A DNA stretch of 64,000 nt from positions 1-64,000 of the forward strand of contig CBFIBS010000012.1 in the NCBI GenBank assembly GCA_965660945.1. The letters are read 5' to 3'. This stretch comes from UBA7985 sp002711265 (lineage in GTDB: Bacteria > Pseudomonadota > Alphaproteobacteria > UBA7985). Made by a program: the position numbers and the translations under genes. A model generated the notes under the pieces. The model was not told the DNA's origin. It saw nothing but the letters and a program-made list of their open reading frames with translations, and did no database searches. Of the stretch, positions 9,244-18,303 are shown piece by piece; the stretch's first letter is position 1, and each line of letters begins with the position of its first letter.

Positions 9244-10292
9244 CAGACAAACTCCGCGTTGCCGCGATCGGCCTCGACCACCGCCACATTTATGGACAAG
9301 TGGGTTCCATGCTCGACGTTGGTGCCGAGCTGGTCGGTTATTGGACCGAGGGCGAGCCCCAGCCGCTGGCCGGGTTCCAGAAGCGGCTCCCTGAGGCGCC
9401 CCGATTTGCCGACCGCCGTGCACTGCTTGAAGACCCCAGCGTCGATCTGGTGCTGATTGCCGCTATCCCCGCCGACCGTGCAGCGCTGGCGATCGAGGCG
9501 ATGCGCCACGGCAAGGATGTGATGACCGACAAGCCCGGGTGCACCACGCTCGAGCAGCTGGCGCAACTGCGCGAGACCGTGGCAGAGACCGGGCGGATCT
9601 GGTCGGTCGACTTCTCCGAGCGGTTTGAGGTGGCATCCGTAACCAGAGCCGCCGAACTGGTGCAGGCCGGGGCCATCGGACGGGTGGTCCAGACCGTTGG
9701 GCTGGGCCCGCACCGGCTCAACCGCGAGACCCGGCCTTGGTGGTTCTGGGACCGCGCGCAGTATGGCGGGGTTCTAACTGATATTGCCTCCCACCAGATC
9801 GACCAGTTTCTGTATTTCACCGGCTCCACCGATGCGGAAATTGCCCATGCCTCGGTAGGGAACTTCGCCAACCCGGATGACCTGGGGCTGCAGGATTTCG
9901 GCGAGATCGTGCTGCGCTCGGATCAGGGTCACGGATACATCCGGGTCGACTGGTACACGCCCGATGCACTTCCGACCTGGGGTGATGGCCGCCTAACCAT
10001 TCTCGGGACCGAAGGCACCATCGAAATCCGCAAGTACGTCGACGTCGCCGGGGCTGAAGGCATCGACCATCTGTATCTGGTCAACGCCACCCGCTGCGAG
10101 AAGGTCGACTGCAGCGACGCGGGCTATCCCTACTTTGCGCGGCTGGCCGCCGACGTGCGCGACAGGACCGAAACCGCGATGAGTCAGGAGCACTGTTTTA
10201 AGGTCTGTGAACTGGGATTGCTGGCGCAGGCCATGGCCGACAAGGACGCTGCGCAGCGCCCCCAGACTGGGGTGTCGGGGGCAGACGCATGA
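9240..10292 (+). CDS. Gfo/Idh/MocA family oxidoreductase (second of three)
   Basis: 350 residues. It differs from its neighbours: the usual GxGxxG turn is AIGLDHRHIYG and the EKP motif is replaced by TDKPGC, still with the Lys-Pro. A further family position is kept in TDIASHQIDQFLYF. The altered glycine turn is typical of a Gfo/Idh subgroup with His at that place. Coupled by ATGA at both ends. It probably acts on the same catabolic route as the flanking enzymes, but having three paralogs in a row implies three different steps or substrates. Confidence 0.88.
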   Translation: MTDKLRVAAIGLDHRHIYGQVGSMLDVGAELVGYWTEGEPQPLAGFQKRLPEAPRFADRRALLEDPSVDLVLIAAIPADRAALAIEAMRHGKDVMTDKPGCTTLEQLAQLRETVAETGRIWSVDFSERFEVASVTRAAELVQAGAIGRVVQTVGLGPHRLNRETRPWWFWDRAQYGGVLTDIASHQIDQFLYFTGSTDAEIAHASVGNFANPDDLGLQDFGEIVLRSDQGHGYIRVDWYTPDALPTWGDGRLTILGTEGTIEIRKYVDVAGAEGIDHLYLVNATRCEKVDCSDAGYPYFARLAADVRDRTETAMSQEHCFKVCELGLLAQAMADKDAAQRPQTGVSGADA

Positions 10293-11356
10293 CCCGCCGC
10301 GTTGCCATTGTCGGGGCTGGCATCGGTCGCGAGCACCTCCATGCCTATCAGAACCTGCCCGACCGTTTCGAGGTTGCGGTGGTCTGTGACCGCGACGAGG
10401 CGCGTGCCAGGGACATCGCCTCGGGCGCTGGGATTGCCTCGGCCGGGGCGGTTGAGGAGGTGCTGGCGGACGACAGCATCGACGTAGTCGACGTCTGCCT
10501 GCCGCCGTTTCTGCATCTGCCGGTCTCGGTGCAGGCCTTGGAGGTGGGCAAGCACGTGGTCTGCGAGAAACCCATGGTGACCAGCCTGCGCGAGGCGGAC
10601 CAGCTGGCCGCGGCGATCGCCGCCAGCGGCCGGGTCTTCAGCCCGGTGTTTCAGTACCGCTTTGGCCCCGGGATGGCCAAGCTGCAGGCGTTGATCAACG
10701 CTGGTTTGGCGGGCAAGCCTCTGGTCGCCAGTATCGAAACCCACTGGAACCGGGATGCGGCCTACTACGCCAACCCCTGGCGCGGGACGTGGAAGGGCGA
10801 GCAGGGCGGCGCTGTGCTCGGGCACGCGATCCATGCCCACGATTTTCTGTGCGCCGTATTCGGGCCGGTCGCGCGACTCTCTGCCTTCACGGGCACCCGC
10901 GTGAACCCAATCCAGACCGAAGACTGCGCCTCGATCTCAATGCAGATGGAGAGCGGCGCTTTGGCGACCTCCTCCATCACGCTGGGCGCAAACGACGACA
11001 CCAGCCGCTATCGCTTCGTGTTTGAAAACCTGACGGCCGAAAGCGGGCCGTTGCCCTACGCCCCGGCCAGCGACGGTTGGACCTTCAGTGCGCGCGGAGT
11101 GACAACGCAGGAACAGGTGCTCGCCGTGCTGCGCGATGTGCCCCCGGTGCGGCAGGGTTTCGAGGGCTTTCTGGAGGCTTTCGACGACGCCGTCGAGGGC
11201 AAGCGGAACCGCGCTGTGACCTTTGAAGACGGGCGCCGGTCGCTAGAGCTGGTGACGGCAATCTATCAGTCGGCCCGCTTGGGCGCGGTCATCGACCTGC
11301 CGCTGATCGACAGCCCGCTCTACGACAGCTGGATGCCCGAGGGGGTGAGCGCATGA
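10289..11356 (+). CDS. Gfo/Idh/MocA family oxidoreductase (third of three)
   Basis: 355 residues with a standard Rossmann start (VAIVGAGIGREHLHAY) and EKP motif (VVCEKPMVTS). The C-terminal domain has GAVLGHAIHAHDFLCAV at the catalytic His position. NWRDAAYY/NPWRGTWKGEQGG-like residues resemble the region following the EKP domain in sugar dehydrogenases. It overlaps the preceding and following genes by ATGA. Likely role: oxidation or reduction of a sugar or sugar acid before UxuA. No substrate can be named. Confidence 0.9.
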   Translation: MTRRVAIVGAGIGREHLHAYQNLPDRFEVAVVCDRDEARARDIASGAGIASAGAVEEVLADDSIDVVDVCLPPFLHLPVSVQALEVGKHVVCEKPMVTSLREADQLAAAIAASGRVFSPVFQYRFGPGMAKLQALINAGLAGKPLVASIETHWNRDAAYYANPWRGTWKGEQGGAVLGHAIHAHDFLCAVFGPVARLSAFTGTRVNPIQTEDCASISMQMESGALATSSITLGANDDTSRYRFVFENLTAESGPLPYAPASDGWTFSARGVTTQEQVLAVLRDVPPVRQGFEGFLEAFDDAVEGKRNRAVTFEDGRRSLELVTAIYQSARLGAVIDLPLIDSPLYDSWMPEGVSA

Positions 11357-12579
11357 AGCAGACTTGGCGCTGGTTCGGACCCAAGGATCTGGTCACCGTC
11401 GATGACATGCGCCAAGCCGGGGTTGAGGGTGTGGTCACCGCGCTTCATCACCGCCCGCCGGGAGTGGTCTGGACGCTCGATGATATTCGCCAGCGACAGG
11501 CTGAAATCGCAACCATGGCCGACGGCAGCCCCTCGACCCTAACGTGGGACGTGGTCGAGAGCCTGCCGGTCTCCGAGGCGATCAAGCAGCAACAGGGCGA
11601 CTGGCGGGCGCATTTGGACGCCTATCGCCAGAGCCTCGAGGCACTGGCGCAGGCCGGGATCGAGGTGGTCTGTTACAATTTCATGCCCATCCTAGACTGG
11701 ACCCGCACGGATCTGGCGCAGCGCCAGCCCACGGGTGCCACCGCCATGGCCTTCGACGCGGTTGATTTCGCTGCCTACGATATTTTCATCCTTGCGCGCC
11801 AGGGTGCCGTATCCTCTTTCGAGCCCGAAATCGCCGAAGCTGCGCAGCGGCGCTACACCGCCATGGACGAGGCACGACGGCAAGAGCTGGCCGAAACCGT
11901 AACCTTCGGCCTGCCCGGTGCGGCGCAGTCCCTCAGCCTGCAGGACGTACGCGACCTGCTGGCGCTGTACGGCAGCATCTCGGCCGACCAGTTGCGCGCG
12001 CACTTCGTTGATTTTCTCGAGGCTGTTGTACCGACGGCGGAGCGGCTGGGGCTGCGGCTGTGCTGTCACCCTGACGATCCGCCGTTTCCGCTTTTGGGGT
12101 TGCCGCGAGTGGTCTCGACCGAGGCCGATTACCGCGTGCTTTTGGACCGGGTCGACAGTCCCGCCAACGGGGTGACGCTGTGCAGCGGGTCGCTAGGGGT
12201 CCGAGAGGACAACGACCTGCCCGGGATGATGGAGCGGCTGGGCGACCGGGTCCATTTTCTGCACTTGCGCAACGTCAGCACTCCGAAGCAACAACAAGGG
12301 CTGTATCGCTCCTTCTTCGAAGACGAACACCTGTCCGGCAATACTGACATGGTGGCCTTGCTCGTCGCCGTACATCACGAAGAGAGCCACCGCAGGGCTG
12401 CGGGTCGGGCTGACTGGTCAATCCCCCTGCGGCCAGACCACGGGCAGGACATCCTGTACGATCAGGGCCGAAAGACCCAGCCCGGCTATCCTCTCATTGG
12501 TCGGCTGAAAGGTTTGGCCGAACTCCGGGGAATCTGGACCGCGTTGGACCACCCTGATCTGGGGGTAGGCAGCGGTTAA
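11353..12579 (+). CDS. uxuA: Mannonate dehydratase
   Basis: 408 residues of the UxuA family, which dehydrates D-mannonate to 2-keto-3-deoxygluconate using Fe2+ or Mn2+ in a TIM barrel. The start MKQTWRWFGPKDLVTVDDMRQ and the later WDVVESLPVSEAIK and CCHPDDPP segments are family hallmarks. HPDD and the C-terminal RPDHGQ include metal ligands. Its start overlaps the third oxidoreductase (ATGA), which ties the dehydrogenases to hexuronate breakdown. KdgK and UxuB are encoded upstream. It is the last gene before the ABC transporter, separated by 223 bp with its own control signals. Confidence 0.93.
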   Translation: MKQTWRWFGPKDLVTVDDMRQAGVEGVVTALHHRPPGVVWTLDDIRQRQAEIATMADGSPSTLTWDVVESLPVSEAIKQQQGDWRAHLDAYRQSLEALAQAGIEVVCYNFMPILDWTRTDLAQRQPTGATAMAFDAVDFAAYDIFILARQGAVSSFEPEIAEAAQRRYTAMDEARRQELAETVTFGLPGAAQSLSLQDVRDLLALYGSISADQLRAHFVDFLEAVVPTAERLGLRLCCHPDDPPFPLLGLPRVVSTEADYRVLLDRVDSPANGVTLCSGSLGVREDNDLPGMMERLGDRVHFLHLRNVSTPKQQQGLYRSFFEDEHLSGNTDMVALLVAVHHEESHRRAAGRADWSIPLRPDHGQDILYDQGRKTQPGYPLIGRLKGLAELRGIWTALDHPDLGVGSG

Positions 12580-12714
12580 ACACCCCTGCAAGCCGCAGTG
12601 CACGCGCACGTCTGCTTTTTTGTTGGGCAGAATCACGAGTCAATGCATAAATTTGCAATTTCAGACCTTCAAATATCAGACATTCTCAGGTTAAGTGTGA
12701 CGCAGCTCCGGGTG

Positions 12715-12732
12715 CGGACCAAATGTGGTCCG
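12715..12732. promoter_or_regulatory. Perfect inverted repeat upstream of the sugar-binding protein gene
   Basis: CGGACCA-AATG-TGGTCCG stands 71 bp before the binding protein start. With flanking GGTG/CGCC bases it can extend imperfectly. It could be a repressor operator or a hairpin in the 5' untranslated mRNA. The TGGTCC half-site resembles sites of GntR- or LacI-type sugar regulators, and also resembles the TGGT/ACCA repeat near kdgK. Confidence 0.45.
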
Positions 12733-12802
12733 GCGCCTGACGAGTTGGTGAAGGCTCGGGGAAGCCTTCGTCCAAATCGGATGAATGCTAAGGAGGAAAG
12801 GC

Positions 12803-14074
12803 ATGAAAATCCAAACCACTTTCGCACTGTTAGCAAGTGTTGTTGCGACTGGCTTTGTTGGCCAGGCTGCACTAGCTGATGAGGTCGATTTCCTGTGCTA
12901 CCAGGACCAGAACGAATGTGAAGTGATCGAGAGCATGGCTGCGGACTTTACCGCTGCTACCGGCCACACGGTCAAAGTAACCACCGTTGGTTACGACATC
13001 ATTCGTGACCAGCTGGAAAACCAGCTGCAGACCGATGCTGCGCCAGACGTTGCGCGTGTCACCAACCTTGGTGGCTTCAACCAGTACTACCTCGACCTCG
13101 CGCCATACGTTGACGCTGATTTCTGGGAAGCGAACTACTCGGCAACCCTGCCATGGTTCCGTGCTCCGGGTGGTGAAGACCAGGGCATCTACGGCTGGAT
13201 GACCCAGCTGACCGTGACCGGTCCTTACGTCAACGTCACCATGTTCGACGACGCTGGTGTTGACATGCCTGAAGAAGGCGCGACCTGGGACGACTGGATG
13301 GACGCTCTGCGTGAAGTCAAGGACACCCTTGGCATCTCCGCTGGCCTCGCCATGGACCGTACCGCTCACCGTTGGGCTGGTCCTGCGTTCTCTTACGGCG
13401 CTAAGTTCTTTGACGACGCCGGTGAGCCAATCCTGGTCGACGACGGCTTCCGTACCTTTGCTGAGACCTTTGTTGGTTGGCATGAAGAAGGCCTGATGCC
13501 TGCTGACGGCTGGCCTGCTGGTTCCGGTACGTCTTACCGTAACGCTGCGCCACTGTTCCTTGACGGTTCGGTTGCCATGCACATGTCCGGTTCGTGGATG
13601 ATCGGTAACTACTCGGCAAACATCACTGACTTCGAGTGGAAAGCTGTTCCGATCCCATGTGGTGCCGGCGGTTGTGGAGCCATGCCGGGCGGCGCGGGTC
13701 TCGTAGCCTTCGCTTCCACCGATGTTCCTGAGGCTGCAGCTCAGTTCGTCGACTTCATGGCACAGACTGAAAACGCCGCAATGTTCGCAGCTTCCACTGC
13801 TAACATTACCGCTCACCAGGGCCTGCAGGCTTCGGGTGTAGACTACCAGGGTGTTCCAGCAGCCGTTGCTGATGCGCTGTCCGTATTCGCGGCCAACGCC
13901 GGCAAGTCTGCTGACTCCACCCCACAGGCTTACACCTTCCAGGGCTACGCCAAGAACTTCGCCATCTACGGCATCGTTCCTGACTACATCACTAAGGCGA
14001 TCACGGGCGAAATGTCGCTCGACGACGCTCTGGCAGCTATCGACGCCGACGTTGCAGCGAAAATCGCTGAATAA
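12803..14074 (+). CDS. ABC transporter sugar-binding protein (family 1)
   Basis: Start chosen at the ATG at 12803, preceded by AAGGAGG at 12790-12796; the six codons before it are untranslated. The 423-residue product has a Sec signal (basic MKIQTT, hydrophobic core, cleavage after ALA near residue 25). It then has a family-1 solute-binding fold with the alternating pattern seen in MalE/UgpB-type proteins (SGSWMIGNYSANI, RMNGG-like GGAGLVAF). Codon choice is striking: GCT, GTT and CGT are frequent, unlike neighbouring genes, which suggests strong selection for expression. It would capture the sugar in the periplasm for the two permeases and the ATPase that follow. Confidence 0.92.
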   Translation: MKIQTTFALLASVVATGFVGQAALADEVDFLCYQDQNECEVIESMAADFTAATGHTVKVTTVGYDIIRDQLENQLQTDAAPDVARVTNLGGFNQYYLDLAPYVDADFWEANYSATLPWFRAPGGEDQGIYGWMTQLTVTGPYVNVTMFDDAGVDMPEEGATWDDWMDALREVKDTLGISAGLAMDRTAHRWAGPAFSYGAKFFDDAGEPILVDDGFRTFAETFVGWHEEGLMPADGWPAGSGTSYRNAAPLFLDGSVAMHMSGSWMIGNYSANITDFEWKAVPIPCGAGGCGAMPGGAGLVAFASTDVPEAAAQFVDFMAQTENAAMFAASTANITAHQGLQASGVDYQGVPAAVADALSVFAANAGKSADSTPQAYTFQGYAKNFAIYGIVPDYITKAITGEMSLDDALAAIDADVAAKIAE

Positions 14075-14090
14075 TCGGTAAGTCCTGATC

Positions 14091-14123
14091 AGGGGGGCAG
14101 CGCTATTCCGGTGCCGTCCCCCT
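14091..14123 (+). other. Intercistronic hairpin after the binding-protein gene
   Basis: AGGGGGGC... pairs with ...GTCCCCCT around a short loop, 17 bp after the stop of the binding protein. No run of T follows, so it is more likely an mRNA-stabilising or partial-termination structure. Such hairpins keep the binding protein more abundant than the permeases in many ABC operons. Confidence 0.5.
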
Positions 14124-14185
14124 GCTTCTCATTCCTGTCCAGTTTCCGGCCCCGGCCGTGATCATCCCAACAAAGTGAACGCACT

Positions 14186-15250
14186 ATGATTGAAGCGCTG
14201 ACCAATGCCTTCTCGGGCACGTTCTGGCCCTACGCGCTGGTCGCTTACGTGATCGTTGGCTTCTTCGTCACCCGGCCCACCGGCGGCTTTGGCTCGCGCG
14301 TGATGAGTGCGGTCGGCTGGCCCATCGAAGTGCTGCAGCAGGCCACCGGCTCGCGCGTGCTTCCCTATATGTTTCTGATCCCGAACCTACTGATTTTCGG
14401 GCTCTATACTTTCGCGCCGCTGTTCATCAACATCGGCTTCGCCGTCACGGACGGGCAGAGCATCAACTTTCCGCAGCGGGAGTTCTCCGGCACCGACAAC
14501 TTCGAGCGCCTGACCTCTGACGTTCAGATCGATACCGGCGGGGAGAACCGTGAAGACGACAAGTTTCAGCAGGCGGTGGCAGACACGATCATCTTCGTGA
14601 TCTTCCAGGTGCCGATCATGATCCTTTTCGCGTTGGTAACCGCGCTGGTGCTGAACCGTGATATCCGGGGTAGGGCGTTCTGGCGCTCGGTGTTCTTCTA
14701 TCCGGTCATGCTCAGCCCGGTGGTGGTGGGGTTCCTGTGGACCCTGATCCTCAAGCGCACGGGCGTGCTGTCGTTGACCCTGATGAACTGGGGCATCCTC
14801 GATGAGCCGATTCAGTGGCTCTCGGATACCTCCTGGTCGATGTTCTGGTCGATCTTTGTCTATACCTGGGCGCACTTGGGTTTCTATATGCTGATCTTGC
14901 TTGCCGGGCTGCAGGCCATTCCAAAGGATCTCTATGAGGCCGCGAAGATGGACGGCGCCCCGGGTTGGCGGATGCTATGGCGGATCACCCTGCCGCTGCT
15001 CATGCCGACGCTACTGGTGGTCACCATCCTGTCGATGATCAAAGCCTTCCAGGCCTTCGAAGAACTGTACGCCATGCAGGTCCGCTGGATCTCGGTGGTA
15101 TCCTACATCTTCGAAACCTCGGGCCTGCGGGGGCAACCGACAGCCCACGGTCTGGGGATCGCGGCGATGGCGTCACTGCTGATCGCCATCGTACTGATGA
15201 TCCTGTCGCTCCTCCAACTCTGGCTGACCGCGCGTCAGACCCGGCTCTAG
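14186..15250 (+). CDS. ABC sugar transporter permease (MalF/UgpA type)
   Basis: 354 residues. The permease family signature EAAKMDGAPGWRMLWRITLPLL near the C-terminus is the EAA loop that docks on the ATPase. There is an extra N-terminal membrane helix (about residues 12-28) before the standard six, typical of the longer MalF-like partners. The loop after helix 1 of the core carries a hydrophilic stretch (FPQREFSGTDNFERL). It pairs with the next gene, 16 bp downstream, to form the channel for the sugar delivered by the binding protein. Confidence 0.92.
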   Translation: MIEALTNAFSGTFWPYALVAYVIVGFFVTRPTGGFGSRVMSAVGWPIEVLQQATGSRVLPYMFLIPNLLIFGLYTFAPLFINIGFAVTDGQSINFPQREFSGTDNFERLTSDVQIDTGGENREDDKFQQAVADTIIFVIFQVPIMILFALVTALVLNRDIRGRAFWRSVFFYPVMLSPVVVGFLWTLILKRTGVLSLTLMNWGILDEPIQWLSDTSWSMFWSIFVYTWAHLGFYMLILLAGLQAIPKDLYEAAKMDGAPGWRMLWRITLPLLMPTLLVVTILSMIKAFQAFEELYAMQVRWISVVSYIFETSGLRGQPTAHGLGIAAMASLLIAIVLMILSLLQLWLTARQTRL

Positions 15251-15266
15251 GGAGGGGGCGTGAACA

Positions 15267-16706
15267 ATGACAGCAGTCTGGCAATTCCTGAGCAGACGAC
15301 AGGGCAAGGGCGGACGCCTCACCCTGGGCGACTGGCTTTCCTACAGCTACCTCGTGCTTGGTTTCCTAGTGATTTTCCTGCCGGTGATGTGGATCGTGCT
15401 GAACTCGTTCAAGTCAGCCTTTCAGCTGGATAAGCAGGATCTTTCGCTGCTGCCAACGGACTTCGTTCGGGTGGCGCGGGCGACAGTGAACGACGCCGAT
15501 GGCAAGACCATCTTCATTATGGCCGACCTTCCGGACTGGGTGCTCAACTGGAAAGACCTCGACGAGGGTGAGCGCAGCGGCATGGATGTCGATGGGCTGC
15601 TGCAGCAATACAGCGATGACACGTTCTATGTCCTCCGCTCACATCTGGGGCAGGTCGATGGCCTTGCCCGCCAGCTGGTCGCGGACCGCAACCTGCCCGA
15701 GTGGCTGCCGCGCTACAGCACGCTGCCCGCGGCGTCCAAAGCAAACTTTGACGTCGATGCGGTGCTAGCCTCGGTCAACCCCGAGGAAGCCCGGCTGCTG
15801 GCCGAGTGGATGGGGATCAAGCCGTTCAAGGCCAACAAGCTGATCTCGCAGATTCTGGTGACAGCGCCGCACCCGGAGACCGGAGAGGTGCTGCAGTGGG
15901 CGGTCAGCAACATCAACCCGATGAACGCGACCACCCCCGGCCGACTGGTCGTGGGCGACGCCTCCAAGGTGGTGAAGCTCGAGACCGCATCGCTGGAAAC
16001 CCAGCGCTCGCTGCGGCCTTCTTGGTCCAATTACGTCGACCCGCTGCAGGGCAACGCCAACAACATCAACGTGAACTTCGCTAGCTGCTACACCAACTCG
16101 GTGTTGGTGACGGTAATCGCGACCATCATCACGCTGCTGATCAACTCAATGGCGGCCTTTGCGCTGGCGAAATACAAGTTCCGGGGTCAGCGGCTGATGT
16201 TCGTCATGATCCTCGCCACGCTGATGGTGCCGCCTGCGGTAACGCTGGTCGGGGTGTTCAAGATGATCACCATGACTGGGCTGTCGGGATCGATCTGGGG
16301 GGTGATTATTCCCGGGGCGGCAACGCCCGCCGGTGTTTTCCTCCTCCGCCAGTACATGCTGACCATCCCTGAAGAGCTGATCGAAGCCGCCCGCATGGAC
16401 GCGGCCAGCGAATGGAAGGTCTACTGGAAGATCGTGCTGCCGCTGGCGCTGCCCGCCATCGCGGCGCTGGGTATTTTGTCGGTGATCTGGCGTTGGAATG
16501 ATCTGATCGTACCCATGGTGGCAATCGCCACTGCCAAGGAAGCCTACACGATCCAGCTTTGTCTGCTCGAATTCCGGGGCGAGTTCTACGCCGCCGAACA
16601 CTACCGGCTTGCCATGACCGTTGTCAGCCTGATCCCGACCACCTTGGTCTTTGTCTTCCTGCAGCGCTACATCACGACCGGCATTGCCAACACGGGGATG
16701 AAATAA
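15267..16706 (+). CDS. ABC sugar transporter permease (MalG/UgpE type) with a large periplasmic insertion
   Basis: 479 residues, far longer than the usual 270-300 for this family. The first helix (about residues 28-48) is followed by about 200 mostly hydrophilic residues before the remaining five helices begin near residue 278. The insertion is in one continuous frame and has family-like composition, with no sign of a frameshift or fusion. The EAA loop (EAARMDAASEWKVYWKIVLPLA) is intact. The insert faces the periplasm by the positive-inside rule and could contact the binding protein, as the large loop of MalF does, although here it is on the MalG side. Confidence 0.9.
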   Translation: MTAVWQFLSRRQGKGGRLTLGDWLSYSYLVLGFLVIFLPVMWIVLNSFKSAFQLDKQDLSLLPTDFVRVARATVNDADGKTIFIMADLPDWVLNWKDLDEGERSGMDVDGLLQQYSDDTFYVLRSHLGQVDGLARQLVADRNLPEWLPRYSTLPAASKANFDVDAVLASVNPEEARLLAEWMGIKPFKANKLISQILVTAPHPETGEVLQWAVSNINPMNATTPGRLVVGDASKVVKLETASLETQRSLRPSWSNYVDPLQGNANNINVNFASCYTNSVLVTVIATIITLLINSMAAFALAKYKFRGQRLMFVMILATLMVPPAVTLVGVFKMITMTGLSGSIWGVIIPGAATPAGVFLLRQYMLTIPEELIEAARMDAASEWKVYWKIVLPLALPAIAALGILSVIWRWNDLIVPMVAIATAKEAYTIQLCLLEFRGEFYAAEHYRLAMTVVSLIPTTLVFVFLQRYITTGIANTGMK

Positions 16707-16712
16707 CGCAAT

Positions 16713-17810
<1,098 letters not shown>

Positions 17811-17832
17811 GCCCCGTGCTCCGGACAGCACC

Positions 17833-18282
17833 ATGACCAATCCTGCTTTCCGCAAGACCAAACGCTCCTTGCCCATTGCCCTGTTGCGCGCGCGTGAACA
17901 GGTGATGGAACCCATCCGTGCCATGCTCGCCAACAGCGGTGTAACCGAGCAGAAATGGCGAGTGCTGCGTGTGCTTGAAGAGGCCGGTGAAATTGAGCCT
18001 ACCGTGATTGCGCGGGAGGCCTGCCTGCACCTGCCCAGCCTGTCCCGGATCCTCAAGACCATGGAGCAAGATGGCCTCGTGCAGCGGCGCGAGGACGAGC
18101 AGGATCGGCGCAAGACGTTCATTGCTATATCCGAGGCCGGGCGCGCTATTCTCGGCGAGCACGCAGCCCAGTCTGCAGCCATCCTCGTCGACATCGAGCG
18201 CCGTCTGGGCGCCGAGAAGATCGAGGCTATGCTCGACCTGCTCGAAGAACTCACCGACGATCCCGGAAACGCCGGATCGTAA
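17833..18282 (+). CDS. hpaR: MarR-family regulator of homoprotocatechuate degradation
   Basis: 149 residues resembling HpaR along its whole length: SLPIALLRAREQVMEPIRAM at the N-terminus, VTEQKWRVLRVLEE, then the winged helix with ACLHLPSLSRILKTMEQDGLV and the DQRK-like DRRKTFIAI wing. HpaR represses the meta-cleavage genes until 4-hydroxyphenylacetate or homoprotocatechuate is present. It stands tail to tail with the amine oxidase gene and about 2 kb from hpaF, whose promoter carries a palindrome suited to a MarR dimer. Only 22 bp separate it from the ABC ATPase, so it may also be co-transcribed with the sugar operon. Confidence 0.85.
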   Translation: MTNPAFRKTKRSLPIALLRAREQVMEPIRAMLANSGVTEQKWRVLRVLEEAGEIEPTVIAREACLHLPSLSRILKTMEQDGLVQRREDEQDRRKTFIAISEAGRAILGEHAAQSAAILVDIERRLGAEKIEAMLDLLEELTDDPGNAGS

Positions 18283-18303
18283 GAAGCTTAGTTCAAACGA
18301 CCT

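Noticed and set aside
12872..13816. Open frame of 314 codons on the minus strand over the sugar-binding protein
   Set aside because: Arises from the strong codon bias of the real gene, which has a signal peptide and ribosome binding site.
15267..16706. Frameshift or gene fusion in the long permease
   Set aside because: One open frame, family motifs at both ends, and no break in codon use or overlapping second frame; the extra part is treated as a true insertion.
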